In this document: positions 28,520 through 38,013 of the stretch, in pieces
Numbering within the stretch: position 1 is the stretch's first letter
Layout of the letters: each line of letters begins with the position of its first letter
From: Clostridiales bacterium
GTDB taxonomy: Bacteria; Bacillota_A; Clostridia; Saccharofermentanales; Saccharofermentanaceae
Assembly: GCA_017649745.1 (NCBI GenBank)
Contig: JAGCGE010000092.1
Span: 1-60,214, forward strand
DNA length: 60,214 nucleotides
Direction of reading: 5' to 3'
Program-made: the position numbers and the translations under genes
The notes under the pieces: model-generated
Databases searched by the model: none
Told to the model about the DNA's origin: nothing
Seen by the model: only the letters and a program-made list of their open reading frames with translations

Positions 28520-28999
28520 TTAACTCGGATCGCGCTCATATTCTGGATAATCATCTTCTGTCGCTGCAATGAAATTAAAAAACTCTATACTTTCTGCATC
28601 AATAATACTGAATGCAGAAATCGTGCATCCAGTATCCGGATCCGGCCCTTCTGCAGATGCAAATGTTAAATTAAGAACAATACTAAAATTTTCAACCTCA
28701 TCGATATATACAAGCGGTTGAAAATATATGCACTTGCCGGAAGCCGATGCCCGAACAATTTCGGAAAACGTTTTATCGAGAGTTGCACCCCAATTTCCTT
28801 GTTCAAATATATAATCAGAATATCCGATAATAAGCATATTATCCGAACTTCCACCACCTCCAGAATATTCTTCCGCTTTTCCATCACTGATAAGCGCATC
28901 AGCAAAGCTATCTTCGATTTCCGCCGTTTCTCCAACGAATAAAGCTAATTTGTCAGGTCCGTAAGCTGTAATCGGTTCTAAGGCTTTAATTGTTTTCAT
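28520..28999 (-). CDS. Putative virion fibre/spike-like protein, paralogue 2
   Basis: 159 residues. N-terminal module (MKTIKALEPITAYGPDKLALFVGETAEI...LISDGKAEEY) matches paralogue 1, then SSDNMLIIGYSDYIFEQGNWGATLDKTFSEIVRASASGKCIYFQPL parallels its IFAIGFTDVEIDD...NEIIEALSSGKYIYFESI. Divergence after duplication is clear in both halves. Confidence 0.6.
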   Translation of the reverse strand: MKTIKALEPITAYGPDKLALFVGETAEIEDSFADALISDGKAEEYSGGGGSSDNMLIIGYSDYIFEQGNWGATLDKTFSEIVRASASGKCIYFQPLVYIDEVENFSIVLNLTFASAEGPDPDTGCTISAFSIIDAESIEFFNFIAATEDDYPEYERDPS

Positions 29000-29334
29000 T
29001 CGTTATTCTCCTCTCTCTCAGTAGGCATTTTGAGCAGATCCATATAAAGCTCGGTAGCAACATCGTTACCTCCGAGCTTATGATATGCTTCGTATTCTTT
29101 CTTAATGTTTTCTTTCTCTGCTATTGAACAATGACCTTTTTTGGTGCATTTGTCGTAATCATGAATAATTGCTCGTCTTAGAAGACATTGCACTCCATCA
29201 GCAATGGCAATTGACTGCATTTCTTCCTTATCAATAGCTTCACTTCTTTTGTTTAGCACTCTATTAAGTTTGAATGTCAGGAAGCAAAGAAGACAACTTA
29301 CAAATATGTTAATAACATAAGGTAATGCTGCCAT
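28996..29334 (-). CDS. Membrane protein, possible accessory holin
   Basis: 112 residues with one N-terminal membrane segment (YVINIFVSCLLCFLTFKL) and a long soluble tail with cysteines (DYDKCTKKGHC). Beside the holin and endolysin in the lysis cassette; could be a holin partner or antiholin. Confidence 0.6.
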   Translation of the reverse strand: MAALPYVINIFVSCLLCFLTFKLNRVLNKRSEAIDKEEMQSIAIADGVQCLLRRAIIHDYDKCTKKGHCSIAEKENIKKEYEAYHKLGGNDVATELYMDLLKMPTEREENNE

Positions 29335-29337
29335 TTA

Positions 29338-29547
29338 TTATTCCTCCTCAGTAACTTCCGGAATACCAGCAAGAGATGTCAAAAGTGATAAAATACCGGC
29401 AAGTGCTGATGCAGAAGCAACAAGAATCCAATTTACATCAGAAATAACCGCTGCCGTTCCAATCGTAGCGATGGCTGTCTGGCAAACAGTCTTAATAGCA
29501 CGAATGCCTGCCTTTTTCCACCAATCTTTATTAGATAAGTTTTTCAT
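29338..29547 (-). CDS. Phage holin (r1t-like family)
   Basis: 69 residues from ATG 29547 (AGGAGGATCAAA upstream). [24 protein letters not shown], then [31 protein letters not shown]: the Trp start and two membrane segments with a conserved NW turn match small r1t-type holins. It makes membrane pores that release the endolysin. Confidence 0.8.
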   Translation of the reverse strand: MKNLSNKDWWKKAGIRAIKTVCQTAIATIGTAAVISDVNWILVASASALAGILSLLTSLAGIPEVTEEE

Positions 29548-29573
29548 TTTGATCCTCCTATTATCTATACTCA

Positions 29574-31304
29574 TCAACCGCCTATCAGGTCATACAAATT
29601 GACACCATAAACACGAGCCGTATAAGTGCCATTCATTGTACCGGTACTAGTACTGTTATATCTTCGATACATTGGAATTGTCGCTGTCCCGTTTGAAACG
29701 GTGCATGAGTTCGCGTATACTCCATATGCTGTAGTTGACACGTTGGAAGTAGTTGCGCCAGCCGAAGAAGCTTTAGTGTTCCATGTCGCAGTCGCGATTG
29801 TAGCCCCGTTCTTCGTACCAATCGCCGAACCAGCTGTCAAAAAGATAAGACGGACAGTTGACGTATGTCGACCGTTAGTCACAGTGTTCACGGAACTTTC
29901 GACAATCAACAAGTCATAATTGTTAACGCCGCTTACAGACAACGAAATATTAAGAGAAGCCGCCTGTGTTGATGTGGTACTAACAGTCCCAATTGATGTC
30001 GTGTTAAGCAGTGTACCGATTCCGCCAGATAACGTGCCCGTTACACCGAAGATTGTCGTCCCGCTCTTGATGTTCCCAGCAACAAGATTCGCGTCGCCGG
30101 ATATTGTCTGTGTTCCGGTCAGGTATGTTCCACTTGCAATTGTCTGATCGGTTATGCCCGGAGTGATTGTGCCAGCCGCTTTTGTCGTCACATTGGCCGT
30201 TAAAGAAACGGAAGAATTACCAGCTGTTCCAGCCGATACGTAACCCGCAGTGACAGAAGGTGTAACAGACACACTTTTACTAAGTGTCAACGTGTTTGTT
30301 CCTGTAGTCACTGTTGCTGCTGTTCCGCTGATAGTTGCGGGCGCAGTTGCCGAGCCACTTGCTACAGCTTTGCTTGCGCTCGACTCATAATATCCAGCAG
30401 GAGCAGTTACTGTATTGCCTGAAGAAGTTAAATCTGTAGAGTTTTTTCTGGCAACTCCACTTCCTACATATGCCGACGAAATAGCTCCAACAGAGACCGA
30501 AGATAAACCATCATAATTATTATCTGGTGTAATAGTCTGTGCAGATTCTGTCGGCGTAGCTGACTTGGATTGCAAATTTGGAGGAACATTAACTGCTACG
30601 GACGTATATGCAGTTCCTGCTGGAGCTGTGTATGTGCCATTTGAGGTGACGGATAAAGGATTTAAGACAACGGTATCTGGATAAGCCGCTTGTGAGTCTA
30701 ATGTGATTGTTATCGTGAAAGCATCGGGAGCGGCAGTTTTAAGATAAATGGCTTTTGTTATTTGTGTGTTAGAGGCACCAAGAATATGCGGAGCGTCAAC
30801 GACTTCACCATAAGTTGAATCAATGGATACGTCATAATTGCCCGCCGCTGCAATCATCGCAAGAACAATAATCGGTCTATTTTTGGGGACATACACCGTG
30901 TCGGTCTTAGTGCTTTCTCCTTGCTGAATGGAAAAGCCATACTGTCTCAAGCCTATTTCACTTGAGAAATCTATACTCGCCCCAAAGACCTGATATGTGT
31001 TAAAGACTCTTGTAGCGCTTGTATCGACTCTATTAACAACAAAAGTAACGGCTCTTACTTTACTTTCATAATCAATCGCTACATCTGCCGTAGCATAATT
31101 GGTCACGTCGTATGTGCCATCGTCGTCAATATTAATCGTGCCAGTGGGGGTTATGCCACCTGAATATGTTCCTGTTACTTGTGTCCCATCATTTAAATGC
31201 CCAGTGTATCCCTGTCTGATATGACTTGCACTTGCAACCGTATCCTGAGACAAATCCATATATGTGGTGCCGTCAATGGTTACTTTATTATAGACCGTAC
31301 TCAT
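29574..31304 (-). CDS. Tail fibre/receptor-binding-like protein with repeated beta modules
   Basis: 576 residues from ATG 31304 (GGAGGTGCTTAAA upstream). Starts with the shared module [20 protein letters not shown]...GTYSGG, followed by Ser/Thr/Gly-rich beta repeats (about 60-460, e.g. [23 protein letters not shown]) and a C-terminal globular domain (about 470-576). Composition is that of a fibre or adhesin. Last and largest in a row of related genes, the usual place for host-range proteins. Confidence 0.72.
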   Translation of the reverse strand: MSTVYNKVTIDGTTYMDLSQDTVASASHIRQGYTGHLNDGTQVTGTYSGGITPTGTINIDDDGTYDVTNYATADVAIDYESKVRAVTFVVNRVDTSATRVFNTYQVFGASIDFSSEIGLRQYGFSIQQGESTKTDTVYVPKNRPIIVLAMIAAAGNYDVSIDSTYGEVVDAPHILGASNTQITKAIYLKTAAPDAFTITITLDSQAAYPDTVVLNPLSVTSNGTYTAPAGTAYTSVAVNVPPNLQSKSATPTESAQTITPDNNYDGLSSVSVGAISSAYVGSGVARKNSTDLTSSGNTVTAPAGYYESSASKAVASGSATAPATISGTAATVTTGTNTLTLSKSVSVTPSVTAGYVSAGTAGNSSVSLTANVTTKAAGTITPGITDQTIASGTYLTGTQTISGDANLVAGNIKSGTTIFGVTGTLSGGIGTLLNTTSIGTVSTTSTQAASLNISLSVSGVNNYDLLIVESSVNTVTNGRHTSTVRLIFLTAGSAIGTKNGATIATATWNTKASSAGATTSNVSTTAYGVYANSCTVSNGTATIPMYRRYNSTSTGTMNGTYTARVYGVNLYDLIGG

Positions 31305-31317
31305 TTTAAGCACCTCC

Positions 31318-32067
31318 TTATGCTGTCCTAATCAAAGACAATCTGGTTGCATCTGGATTAGAAGGATACCCGTCGATCCTTACATACATAGCATTTGACG
31401 GTATCATGGCAGGCGTTAGGGTTCCAGTTGAAATCTCGTTTGCAGCAGAGTCTTTAATTACATCCAAATCGTATACAAGTATTGGATTCTTGCTCGAATC
31501 ATACAAACACATAACAAACCATTGATAGCCTTTCCACTCGAACGTCATGGTCGGGTCAATGAGTGTATAATCGGAAACGCAACCGCCCGGAAGATATTCT
31601 TCTTCCATATCGTTATTAATGATATAATTGCTCGTAATCTGTGTAAAATCAATCAACTGAACACCAATCGGAATATTGGCCGGATTATACCATGTTACAC
31701 CATCAAGCTGTGCAAGACTGACTGTTTTGCTTCCATACGTAACGGGGTGATATGCTGTTATCATTGTGGTTAGATAATTATCGTCATAATAAACCGGTAT
31801 TGTAGTATCTGTTCCATCAAAAAATTCGAAATAAATACTGTGTTGTGTTGCTCCGCCTCCGGAACCTCCACTAACGACTACGGCTGTTGTGCCTGTTGCA
31901 TTCTGTTCGTCGGTAATTGTAATGCCGCCACCAGAAGCCGTACCAATGGCTTTGCTGCCGTCTGCAATATAAGCCGTTTCGTCTTGCAGGATTTCCGCCG
32001 CCGTTGCGGTTGCGTCAGTCATATCAACGATGACTGTATTATTTAATGTTACTTTTGCTACAGCCAT
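31318..32067 (-). CDS. Tail fibre-like protein with C-terminal binding-like domain
   Basis: 249 residues. N-terminal module [24 protein letters not shown]...AIGTASGGG, Gly-rich linker (GGSGGG), then a C-terminal domain with aromatic-rich strands ([42 protein letters not shown]). May bind carbohydrate or a partner fibre. Confidence 0.66.
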   Translation of the reverse strand: MAVAKVTLNNTVIVDMTDATATAAEILQDETAYIADGSKAIGTASGGGITITDEQNATGTTAVVVSGGSGGGATQHSIYFEFFDGTDTTIPVYYDDNYLTTMITAYHPVTYGSKTVSLAQLDGVTWYNPANIPIGVQLIDFTQITSNYIINNDMEEEYLPGGCVSDYTLIDPTMTFEWKGYQWFVMCLYDSSKNPILVYDLDVIKDSAANEISTGTLTPAMIPSNAMYVRIDGYPSNPDATRLSLIRTA

Positions 32068-32071
32068 TTAA

Positions 32072-33097
32072 TCATCCCCCAATCGGCGTACCATCGGCAT
32101 AATAGTTTTCATATTGACTTCCTTCAATGGCATTAACAGTTCTTAATGACGCATCAGTAACCCAGTTAGTTGCCGTTGCATAGCTACTGACAAGGTCTTG
32201 AGGCACATACATGGCTCGGATATTTCTAACGGCATCTCTTGTCGCCGCTTCAACTAACGTGCTACTTCTAAGGATAACAACATCATAAGTACCCGAATAA
32301 AACGCATCATTCCATAATTTTACGCAATTAGGCCCAAGGTCGATCGCTTTAAACTTGCCTTGCCTGAACATTTGGTTTCCAGCATATAGCAAAGATGGCA
32401 ATACAATAATTGCATTATATACGGACTGACCATAACCGCATTGATAAAACGTCCAACCACCGGGACGTTGTAATTTTGGCAAATGTACCGTTTCTAAATG
32501 GTGGCAATATGCAAACGCATAACAGGTTGTGGCATTTGTTATACTGCCCTCAGCGGTTGAATATTCACCTGAATAAAGCAATTCGGGCATATCAACGGTC
32601 GTAAGTGCACTACAACTTTGAAAGTCTCTTAGCCCTATTCTTGTAATATTTGGTGCACTGAAAGAGGTTATTACGGTGTTTTGATGAAATGTATAGCCAC
32701 GCATAGCGGTAGCTGTTGGAGCACTTACCGCTCCTGACGGCTCAGTCCTTTTTAAAAAGTTGTCAAGAGACATTCCACCGCTTGCCGTGCCTTCGGTTTT
32801 TATGCCGCTGGACGTATAGAAGTATTTCCCTTGAGAAACGTCTGCTGCGACCGCTGTCGTGTCTGAGATGTCAACGCCGTTGATAATATAATGGTCTGCG
32901 CCGTTTGGGAGCGTCTCGACTGTCACGACTGTCGCAGGAGTGCTGCCATGGACAGCCGTACCGCTCATCTTCTGCCCGTTCGCAGCATAAAAGTATTTCC
33001 CTTCGGCAACGTCAGAAGCCTGTGCAGTTGTATCGGTAATATCAATCAAAGTGGTTCCATTACTTTGAACAACTTTGTTCACATACTGGTTAGCCAT
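32072..33097 (-). CDS. Tail fibre-like protein with BspA-type leucine-rich repeats
   Basis: 341 residues from ATG 33097 (GGAGGTTGATCAAA upstream). The shared module is duplicated at the N-terminus (YVNKVVQSNGTTLIDITDT and a second copy), then a BspA-like LRR region (ITSFSAPNITRIGLRDFQSCSALTTVDMPELLYSG ... MFRQGKFKAIDLGPNCVKLWNDAFYSG). Such repeats mediate surface binding in gut bacteria and are rare in phages. Confidence 0.75.
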   Translation of the reverse strand: MANQYVNKVVQSNGTTLIDITDTTAQASDVAEGKYFYAANGQKMSGTAVHGSTPATVVTVETLPNGADHYIINGVDISDTTAVAADVSQGKYFYTSSGIKTEGTASGGMSLDNFLKRTEPSGAVSAPTATAMRGYTFHQNTVITSFSAPNITRIGLRDFQSCSALTTVDMPELLYSGEYSTAEGSITNATTCYAFAYCHHLETVHLPKLQRPGGWTFYQCGYGQSVYNAIIVLPSLLYAGNQMFRQGKFKAIDLGPNCVKLWNDAFYSGTYDVVILRSSTLVEAATRDAVRNIRAMYVPQDLVSSYATATNWVTDASLRTVNAIEGSQYENYYADGTPIGG

Positions 33098-33111
33098 TTT
33101 GATCAACCTCC

Positions 33112-33696
33112 TTACCCGATAGTTACAGTCACTCCTCCGGAGGCATTATCTGTTCTGGTAACAGGAATCGCAGCAATATTAACCTGAGATAAATAATCAT
33201 ATCCCGTATCCGGAAGAATTGTCTGGGCTGAGAATGTCGGCGTAGCATTCTTAGACTGAGCAGTAACAGCCTCACCAGAATATGATCCTGTAACGCCAAG
33301 GATAGAAACACCGCTCTTGATGTTTGACGCAATGATTTTAGCCTGCTCAGCAGAAGCGATTGATACCTTACCAGATCCGTCATGAAAACCCTGCGGAATG
33401 GTGTACTGGGCATCTTTTGTTGAGATTGTACCTGTAACTCCGCCATTATTTGTCATGGAACCTGTAATTTTAACACCATTAACGTAAGCGGTTTTTGTTG
33501 CAAGGATCTCGGAAGCAGAAGCTGTTGCATCAGAAGTGTCCGCGTCGTACGTACAAGTTCCTGTGATAGGAGCACCAGATTTGTCATGTGCTGTTTTATT
33601 ATAAAGCAGATGTGCCGCATCTACAGTGTCAGCCGAAATATCAATTAAAGTTTCACCGGTCGACAATACTACTTTGTTTACATACTCATTAGCCAT
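33112..33696 (-). CDS. Tail fibre-module protein
   Basis: 194 residues: shared module YVNKVVLSTGETLIDISADTVDAAHLLYNKTAHDK...ITGTC, a second module, then GVSILGVTGSYSG and a terminal strand YLSQVNIAAIPVTRTDNASGGVTVTIG. Structural, no enzymatic motif. Confidence 0.68.
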   Translation of the reverse strand: MANEYVNKVVLSTGETLIDISADTVDAAHLLYNKTAHDKSGAPITGTCTYDADTSDATASASEILATKTAYVNGVKITGSMTNNGGVTGTISTKDAQYTIPQGFHDGSGKVSIASAEQAKIIASNIKSGVSILGVTGSYSGEAVTAQSKNATPTFSAQTILPDTGYDYLSQVNIAAIPVTRTDNASGGVTVTIG

Positions 33697-33967
33697 TAAT
33701 AATTCCTCCGATATAAACGGTCGTGCCTCCCGAGGGATTTGTCGTTCGGCTTACTTCTATAGCGTCGACAATCACGTTGTCTTCCATAAGTTTATTTTCA
33801 GTGTGCAGAGTTTGATCTTCAAACATCGGGGAAACCTCATATGGACCATCGTACACTTCAGCGGGTTCTTCGATGATATATATGGCTTCCCCGACATGTA
33901 AATGGGGATTCTGGGATACAACTTTTAAATGTATCGGATTTTGATCGCTTACTTTTAAAGTAATCAT
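33689..33967 (-). CDS. Baseplate/fibre-associated small protein
   Basis: 92 residues from ATG 33967, which overlaps the previous stop as ATGA (translational coupling); the longer 103-residue frame would start in the neighbour. Ends EDNVIVDAIEVSRTTNPSGGTTVYIGG, resembling the C-terminal strand of the 33112 gene. Structural role inferred. Confidence 0.62.
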   Translation of the reverse strand: MITLKVSDQNPIHLKVVSQNPHLHVGEAIYIIEEPAEVYDGPYEVSPMFEDQTLHTENKLMEDNVIVDAIEVSRTTNPSGGTTVYIGGIING

Positions 33968-34275
33968 AGAACTTGTGCCAGGAGATTCTCTCCGACGCAT
34001 ACCTTGGCAATATCAGTAGCCCATCTTTCCCCATCAGCAGCAACCACATTGACCTGCACATCAACGGGGTTGTTCTTAGAAAACATAGCCGTCTGTTCCT
34101 GTGTTAGATGAACACTTACAACAGCTCCTTCTTCTGTATTTTCTACAGTGAGATCTGTAAAAGTAAGTTTCTTACTACGAAAATTATCACTAAAGGTGAC
34201 ATAGACGGTATCGCTTTGGCTAATTTCTTTGTCTTCCACAAGCAATGGAAGAACAGGAGATGTATATTGTTTCAT
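33964..34275 (-). CDS. Baseplate beta-sandwich protein
   Basis: 103 residues; beta-rich (SDTVYVTFSDNFRSKKLTFTDLTVEN...AVVSVHLTQEQTAMFSKNNPVDVQVNVVAADGERW). Similar in length and strand pattern to 37694-37999, so the two are likely related tail-tip proteins. Confidence 0.62.
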   Translation of the reverse strand: MKQYTSPVLPLLVEDKEISQSDTVYVTFSDNFRSKKLTFTDLTVENTEEGAVVSVHLTQEQTAMFSKNNPVDVQVNVVAADGERWATDIAKVCVGENLLAQVL

Positions 34276-34296
34276 TTGTCACCTCTATTTTGAAAT

Positions 34297-36060
34297 TTAT
34301 GAGACACGTTCAACTAGTAAATAGGTATTTACAGAATCGGCGTTAGCGGTTCCGTTTCTACCCATTAAATAAATTGTTGTACTAGATGTAATTTTAATAA
34401 GTTTTGGACCGCAGTTTATTTCATGAACAGATGTCCCTGAGACATTCATAATCGTTCCAACATAAGTGCTGGAAGTATTATTTCCAATATAGCAACCTAT
34501 TCTGGAAGTCGAAGATGTTGGAGTGATATTTACGCTGCCAAAAATACGATATATACCTGGCTTATTTATCATAACACCACTTGGCGTACCACCTGTTATT
34601 GAAAAGGTACCTGACGGATTATAATATATATCCCCTTGTCCAAGTCCATTCCTCAAATTAATAATTGTAGGAGACGTTCCACATGTTATAGAACCTGTTC
34701 CAGTAGCTTGAATAAATGGACCGTGAACTCCTCCACTACACTCCGTAACACCATCCCAGTCAACAGTAAAAGCATTCTTAAGTCCGCCTATAGAACTACT
34801 ACCATTGCCAATAATAAATGCTGAAGTGTTGTCCGGAGAATTATATCGGCCTATAACCGTTTGATAATCGCCATTTGCAATAAGATTCATACCATAAGCA
34901 AAAGAAGCTATTCCACTGGCGTTTGTAAAAATTCCACCAGCATGGGAATTATCACCGGCAGCTATAGACTTATCGCCTTCGGCAAACGAAGATATACCAG
35001 AAGCCACACACGAATTTCCTGTAGAAAATGAATATTTTCCTGGAACAGCTGTTACGGTCTCTGATAGATTTCCAAATCTAAAATAAGGACGAGAGGCGTC
35101 AGTGTAATATTGGCAATAAGCAACTACATTGTCTATTTGGACTGATGTATTAAAGTTAAGACTAATATTTACTCTAGTCCGATCTATAATAACTAACCCG
35201 ACAGAGCCTGTTAACGAACCTATGACAACGTCATTGGCAATAATGTTTGTTGACGGACTCGACCCCATGTCTGGAATAGTTAAATAAGCTGTCCACGGAT
35301 TTCCTCCGTATTCAAAATGAAAACTAACAGACACGGGTTTAGTAGAACTTAGAATTATACCAGACGATAAATAAGCTTGCCCGCGTCCTTGACTTGCATT
35401 TATTGTAATGTCTTGACTTACATATGCCTCATCATTCGAACTTGATATAATTTCAGCAACAGCATCGCCGTCTTTGCTATAAAACTTTGTATTGCCAGCG
35501 CTTATAAGTATATGTTCGGCCCCGTCCGTACCAATTCTTGCTGACTGACCATAGCTCGCAACGCTCTTTCCGGCACGAATAATATCTACTGAATCTGTGA
35601 TATGAACACCATAAGCGTCGTTGTCGGTCGGCTGATCTCCGTCATGACCGCTATCATCCCTATGCACGAACATACCGTCTGAAGTAACCTCCGTAATATA
35701 ATTGGTTGCTACTTTTTCAGCATTGTTAGCCGCATTTTGAGCAGCAACCGCTTTGTTATATGCAGACTTAGCAGCTTCATAGCTACTCGATAGCGATACT
35801 TCGGACCACGTTCCTGTATCATCAGAAAATGCTGTCAATTCAATAGTATATAAAGAATTTGTGCTTCCCTCCGTATATGAAGGTTCAGACAAAACCCAGT
35901 TTCCAGGAAGAGTCCCATTTTGAATAAAAGCTGCTGCTTGCGCGGATGTAGGCTTAGAAGGAGGATTAGAACTTGATGACTGCAATAAATAAAATCTATA
36001 AGAGGCCTCAATATCCGTGATCTGTGTCAAAGTAATTGAAGCACTTGCTAATACTGACAT
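34297..36060 (-). CDS. Tail tip/receptor-binding protein with YadA-like head repeats
   Basis: 587 residues. N-terminal part carries a coiled-coil (SSSYEAAKSAYNKAVAAQNAANNAEK), followed by YITEVTSDGMFVHRDDSG...YGVHITDSVDIIRAGKSVASYGQSARIG, a phage tail-fibre signature. A middle block of short repeats (CVASGISSFAEGDKSIAAGDNSHAGGIFTNASGIASFAYG) resembles trimeric autotransporter YadA heads. The C-terminus is a beta-rich, C1q-like domain. A trimeric receptor-binding fibre is likely. Confidence 0.72.
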   Translation of the reverse strand: MSVLASASITLTQITDIEASYRFYLLQSSSSNPPSKPTSAQAAAFIQNGTLPGNWVLSEPSYTEGSTNSLYTIELTAFSDDTGTWSEVSLSSSYEAAKSAYNKAVAAQNAANNAEKVATNYITEVTSDGMFVHRDDSGHDGDQPTDNDAYGVHITDSVDIIRAGKSVASYGQSARIGTDGAEHILISAGNTKFYSKDGDAVAEIISSSNDEAYVSQDITINASQGRGQAYLSSGIILSSTKPVSVSFHFEYGGNPWTAYLTIPDMGSSPSTNIIANDVVIGSLTGSVGLVIIDRTRVNISLNFNTSVQIDNVVAYCQYYTDASRPYFRFGNLSETVTAVPGKYSFSTGNSCVASGISSFAEGDKSIAAGDNSHAGGIFTNASGIASFAYGMNLIANGDYQTVIGRYNSPDNTSAFIIGNGSSSIGGLKNAFTVDWDGVTECSGGVHGPFIQATGTGSITCGTSPTIINLRNGLGQGDIYYNPSGTFSITGGTPSGVMINKPGIYRIFGSVNITPTSSTSRIGCYIGNNTSSTYVGTIMNVSGTSVHEINCGPKLIKITSSTTIYLMGRNGTANADSVNTYLLVERVS

Positions 36061-36075
36061 AGATCATTCTCCCTT

Positions 36076-36723
36076 CTAATTTGATTCAAGCTGGGCAGTA
36101 TAATATGCTTTATCTGTAACCTGTCCTGCGCTGATCGTTAATGTTGCGCCTGTTCCAACCGCTGTTGATCCACCATCCTTATACCATTTAATTGTCCCAA
36201 GAGCTGACAAAGAAGACCCAGTTACTTCGGCACCGGCTTTATAAACATGCGCCGTAAGGGTCGTAGCAATTGCAGTATTCTTGAAAATGGTCCCGTTTGA
36301 GCTTGTAATCGTAAGCGTGATGGCATCAGCACCTGCAGCACCAGGTGAGCCAGGCGTTCCGCTAAAAGCAATCGAGAACGAGACAACCTTTGTAATAGTA
36401 ATATCACTGTCAACAACGACAGGAATCTGAATTGTTCCGGCAGCATTCAATGCCGCAGCAAACGTGAATGTAATCGGAAGAACATGATTAGACACAGATC
36501 CAACAGACGCTGAAACGTTTGTCGGGCATACGATCTGCGACTGTGTGACAGACGGATCGAGCTGATCAGCTCCTCTAAATGCCAGAACATTGACGACAAC
36601 CTGTTTCTGAGAACCAAGAGTCGTCTGCCCGCCGTTAAGAGTAATAGCATCGATCGACAAAACTACGGAATAAGCATCAGTTAAGTCGACAACGGTGATT
36701 TGATCGGAGGCTTTGATTGCCAT
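36076..36723 (-). CDS. Tail structural protein with collagen-like and Ig-like segments
   Basis: 215 residues, beta-rich, with a short collagen-like stretch (GTPGSPGAAGADA) and an Ig-like C-terminal domain (LTITSSNGTIFKNTAIATTLTAHVYKAGAEV...IKWYKDGG) that is shared with the next gene upstream (VVLRIDSSRGNVFKHNQVSTVLT). Structural. Confidence 0.68.
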   Translation of the reverse strand: MAIKASDQITVVDLTDAYSVVLSIDAITLNGGQTTLGSQKQVVVNVLAFRGADQLDPSVTQSQIVCPTNVSASVGSVSNHVLPITFTFAAALNAAGTIQIPVVVDSDITITKVVSFSIAFSGTPGSPGAAGADAITLTITSSNGTIFKNTAIATTLTAHVYKAGAEVTGSSLSALGTIKWYKDGGSTAVGTGATLTISAGQVTDKAYYTAQLESN

Positions 36724-36736
36724 AATATTCTCCTTT

Positions 36737-37693
36737 TTAAATAACTAACTGGCACATGAATGTGACTTTTACATCAACATCTTCAGGGGATAAAGTAAAA
36801 GAAAACCCGTCATCTGAAATACGACTATCTGTTTGAACGATTATCCCGTAAGCATCATCTTCCATTCTTCGCCAATACCATTGCAGATATGCATTATTGC
36901 CGAATTTGGATCTTAAATCTTGAATGTTCGTAATAATATCCGGGCCGGAATGAATTGTAATTGTAAGAACCGTACTTACCTGATTATGCTTAAATACGTT
37001 TCCTCTGGAAGAATCGATTCTTAGAACAACACCGTCCTCACCATTTGTTCCGTCCGTACCATCTTCGCCTTGCTTTGAATATGTATAAGTGACGGCATCA
37101 GGTATCTCCGGATCCAAATATGTTGTTACTGTTTTGATCCACAGATACTGCCCGTTCCTGGCCGCAGGAATATAGTTATACCAGGTCGAAGGATACTGTT
37201 GAACGGTATCTGAAACGCCATAAAAAGCGGAAATAGATTGAATGTTTAACCCAACGTCTACGTCGAGAGTGACTCCGTCCGAACGCATTGATAAGCCCTG
37301 ACCAGGAACGATCCTATTTTGAAGTCCGTAAGCAAATCCGTCCAGATCTCCGTTCAAAACAACGCCATTGATGCTCGGTTTGTTCTCAAGTAATGAATAA
37401 TCGGCAGGCATGAGTCCGCCTTCATTACGCTGAACAAAATCGGTTATCTTCATCGTCATTCTTTGGGAGTCTTCTTCAATTCCAATCCCCATATCACTCA
37501 ATTCTGATTCTGAAAAACCGATGTTTGTGTTGCTTTCATCTTTAAAACCGAAGCTGAGTAACAAATCTTCGGATCCCAGACCAACGCCTAAAGATTCGTT
37601 GTCAGAATCGGTATCTATACTGAATTCCGCATCTAATGGGACGAAATCGATATAATCGTCAGACGTAGCTCTAGTAATCCTGAAATCAGCCAT
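36737..37693 (-). CDS. Tail structural protein
   Basis: 318 residues. Acidic N-terminal region (DFVPLDAEFSIDTDSDNESLGVGLGSEDLL), a segment with 'LLENKPSINGVVLNGDL', a collagen-like piece (GEDGTDGTNGEDG) and a C-terminal Ig-like domain related to 36076-36723. Likely a baseplate or upper-fibre component. Confidence 0.68.
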   Translation of the reverse strand: MADFRITRATSDDYIDFVPLDAEFSIDTDSDNESLGVGLGSEDLLLSFGFKDESNTNIGFSESELSDMGIGIEEDSQRMTMKITDFVQRNEGGLMPADYSLLENKPSINGVVLNGDLDGFAYGLQNRIVPGQGLSMRSDGVTLDVDVGLNIQSISAFYGVSDTVQQYPSTWYNYIPAARNGQYLWIKTVTTYLDPEIPDAVTYTYSKQGEDGTDGTNGEDGVVLRIDSSRGNVFKHNQVSTVLTITIHSGPDIITNIQDLRSKFGNNAYLQWYWRRMEDDAYGIIVQTDSRISDDGFSFTLSPEDVDVKVTFMCQLVI

Positions 37694-37999
37694 TTAAATT
37701 TCCCCGTCCTTAAGAATCCTTCCTGCCGGAGAAATTGTTAGAATATCAGAAGCAATACGTGGCCCATTATTCGGATAACCGGCTCTAATCTGAATCTCAA
37801 TTTTTCCAGCCGAATTGAAGGCTAGTGTTTCCGTTTGCGTTAATACAACTTCAATGCCATCAGGAGTTACAGTCATATTGTTAATGTCTCTTTCAATGAT
37901 TGTATTGTTACCCTGCTTGTATGTTAAAAATATAACATCACATTGCGTAAGATCGACATCAACAGTGAACGTATGTGTTGGGGTTGTACCTCTTTTCAT
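37694..37999 (-). CDS. Small baseplate protein (BppU-like)
   Basis: 101 residues, beta-sandwich pattern (PTHTFTVDVDLTQCDVIFLTYKQGNNTIIERDINNMTVTPDGIEVVLTQTETLAF...). Similar to 33964-34275. Resembles N-terminal baseplate-attachment domains of tail proteins in Gram-positive phages. Confidence 0.68.
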   Translation of the reverse strand: MKRGTTPTHTFTVDVDLTQCDVIFLTYKQGNNTIIERDINNMTVTPDGIEVVLTQTETLAFNSAGKIEIQIRAGYPNNGPRIASDILTISPAGRILKDGEI

Positions 38000-38013
38000 T
38001 TACAAGCCACCCC

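Noticed and set aside
29574..36060. Diversity-generating retroelement in the fibre region
   Set aside because: No reverse transcriptase and no adenine-biased template/variable repeat pair was recognised.
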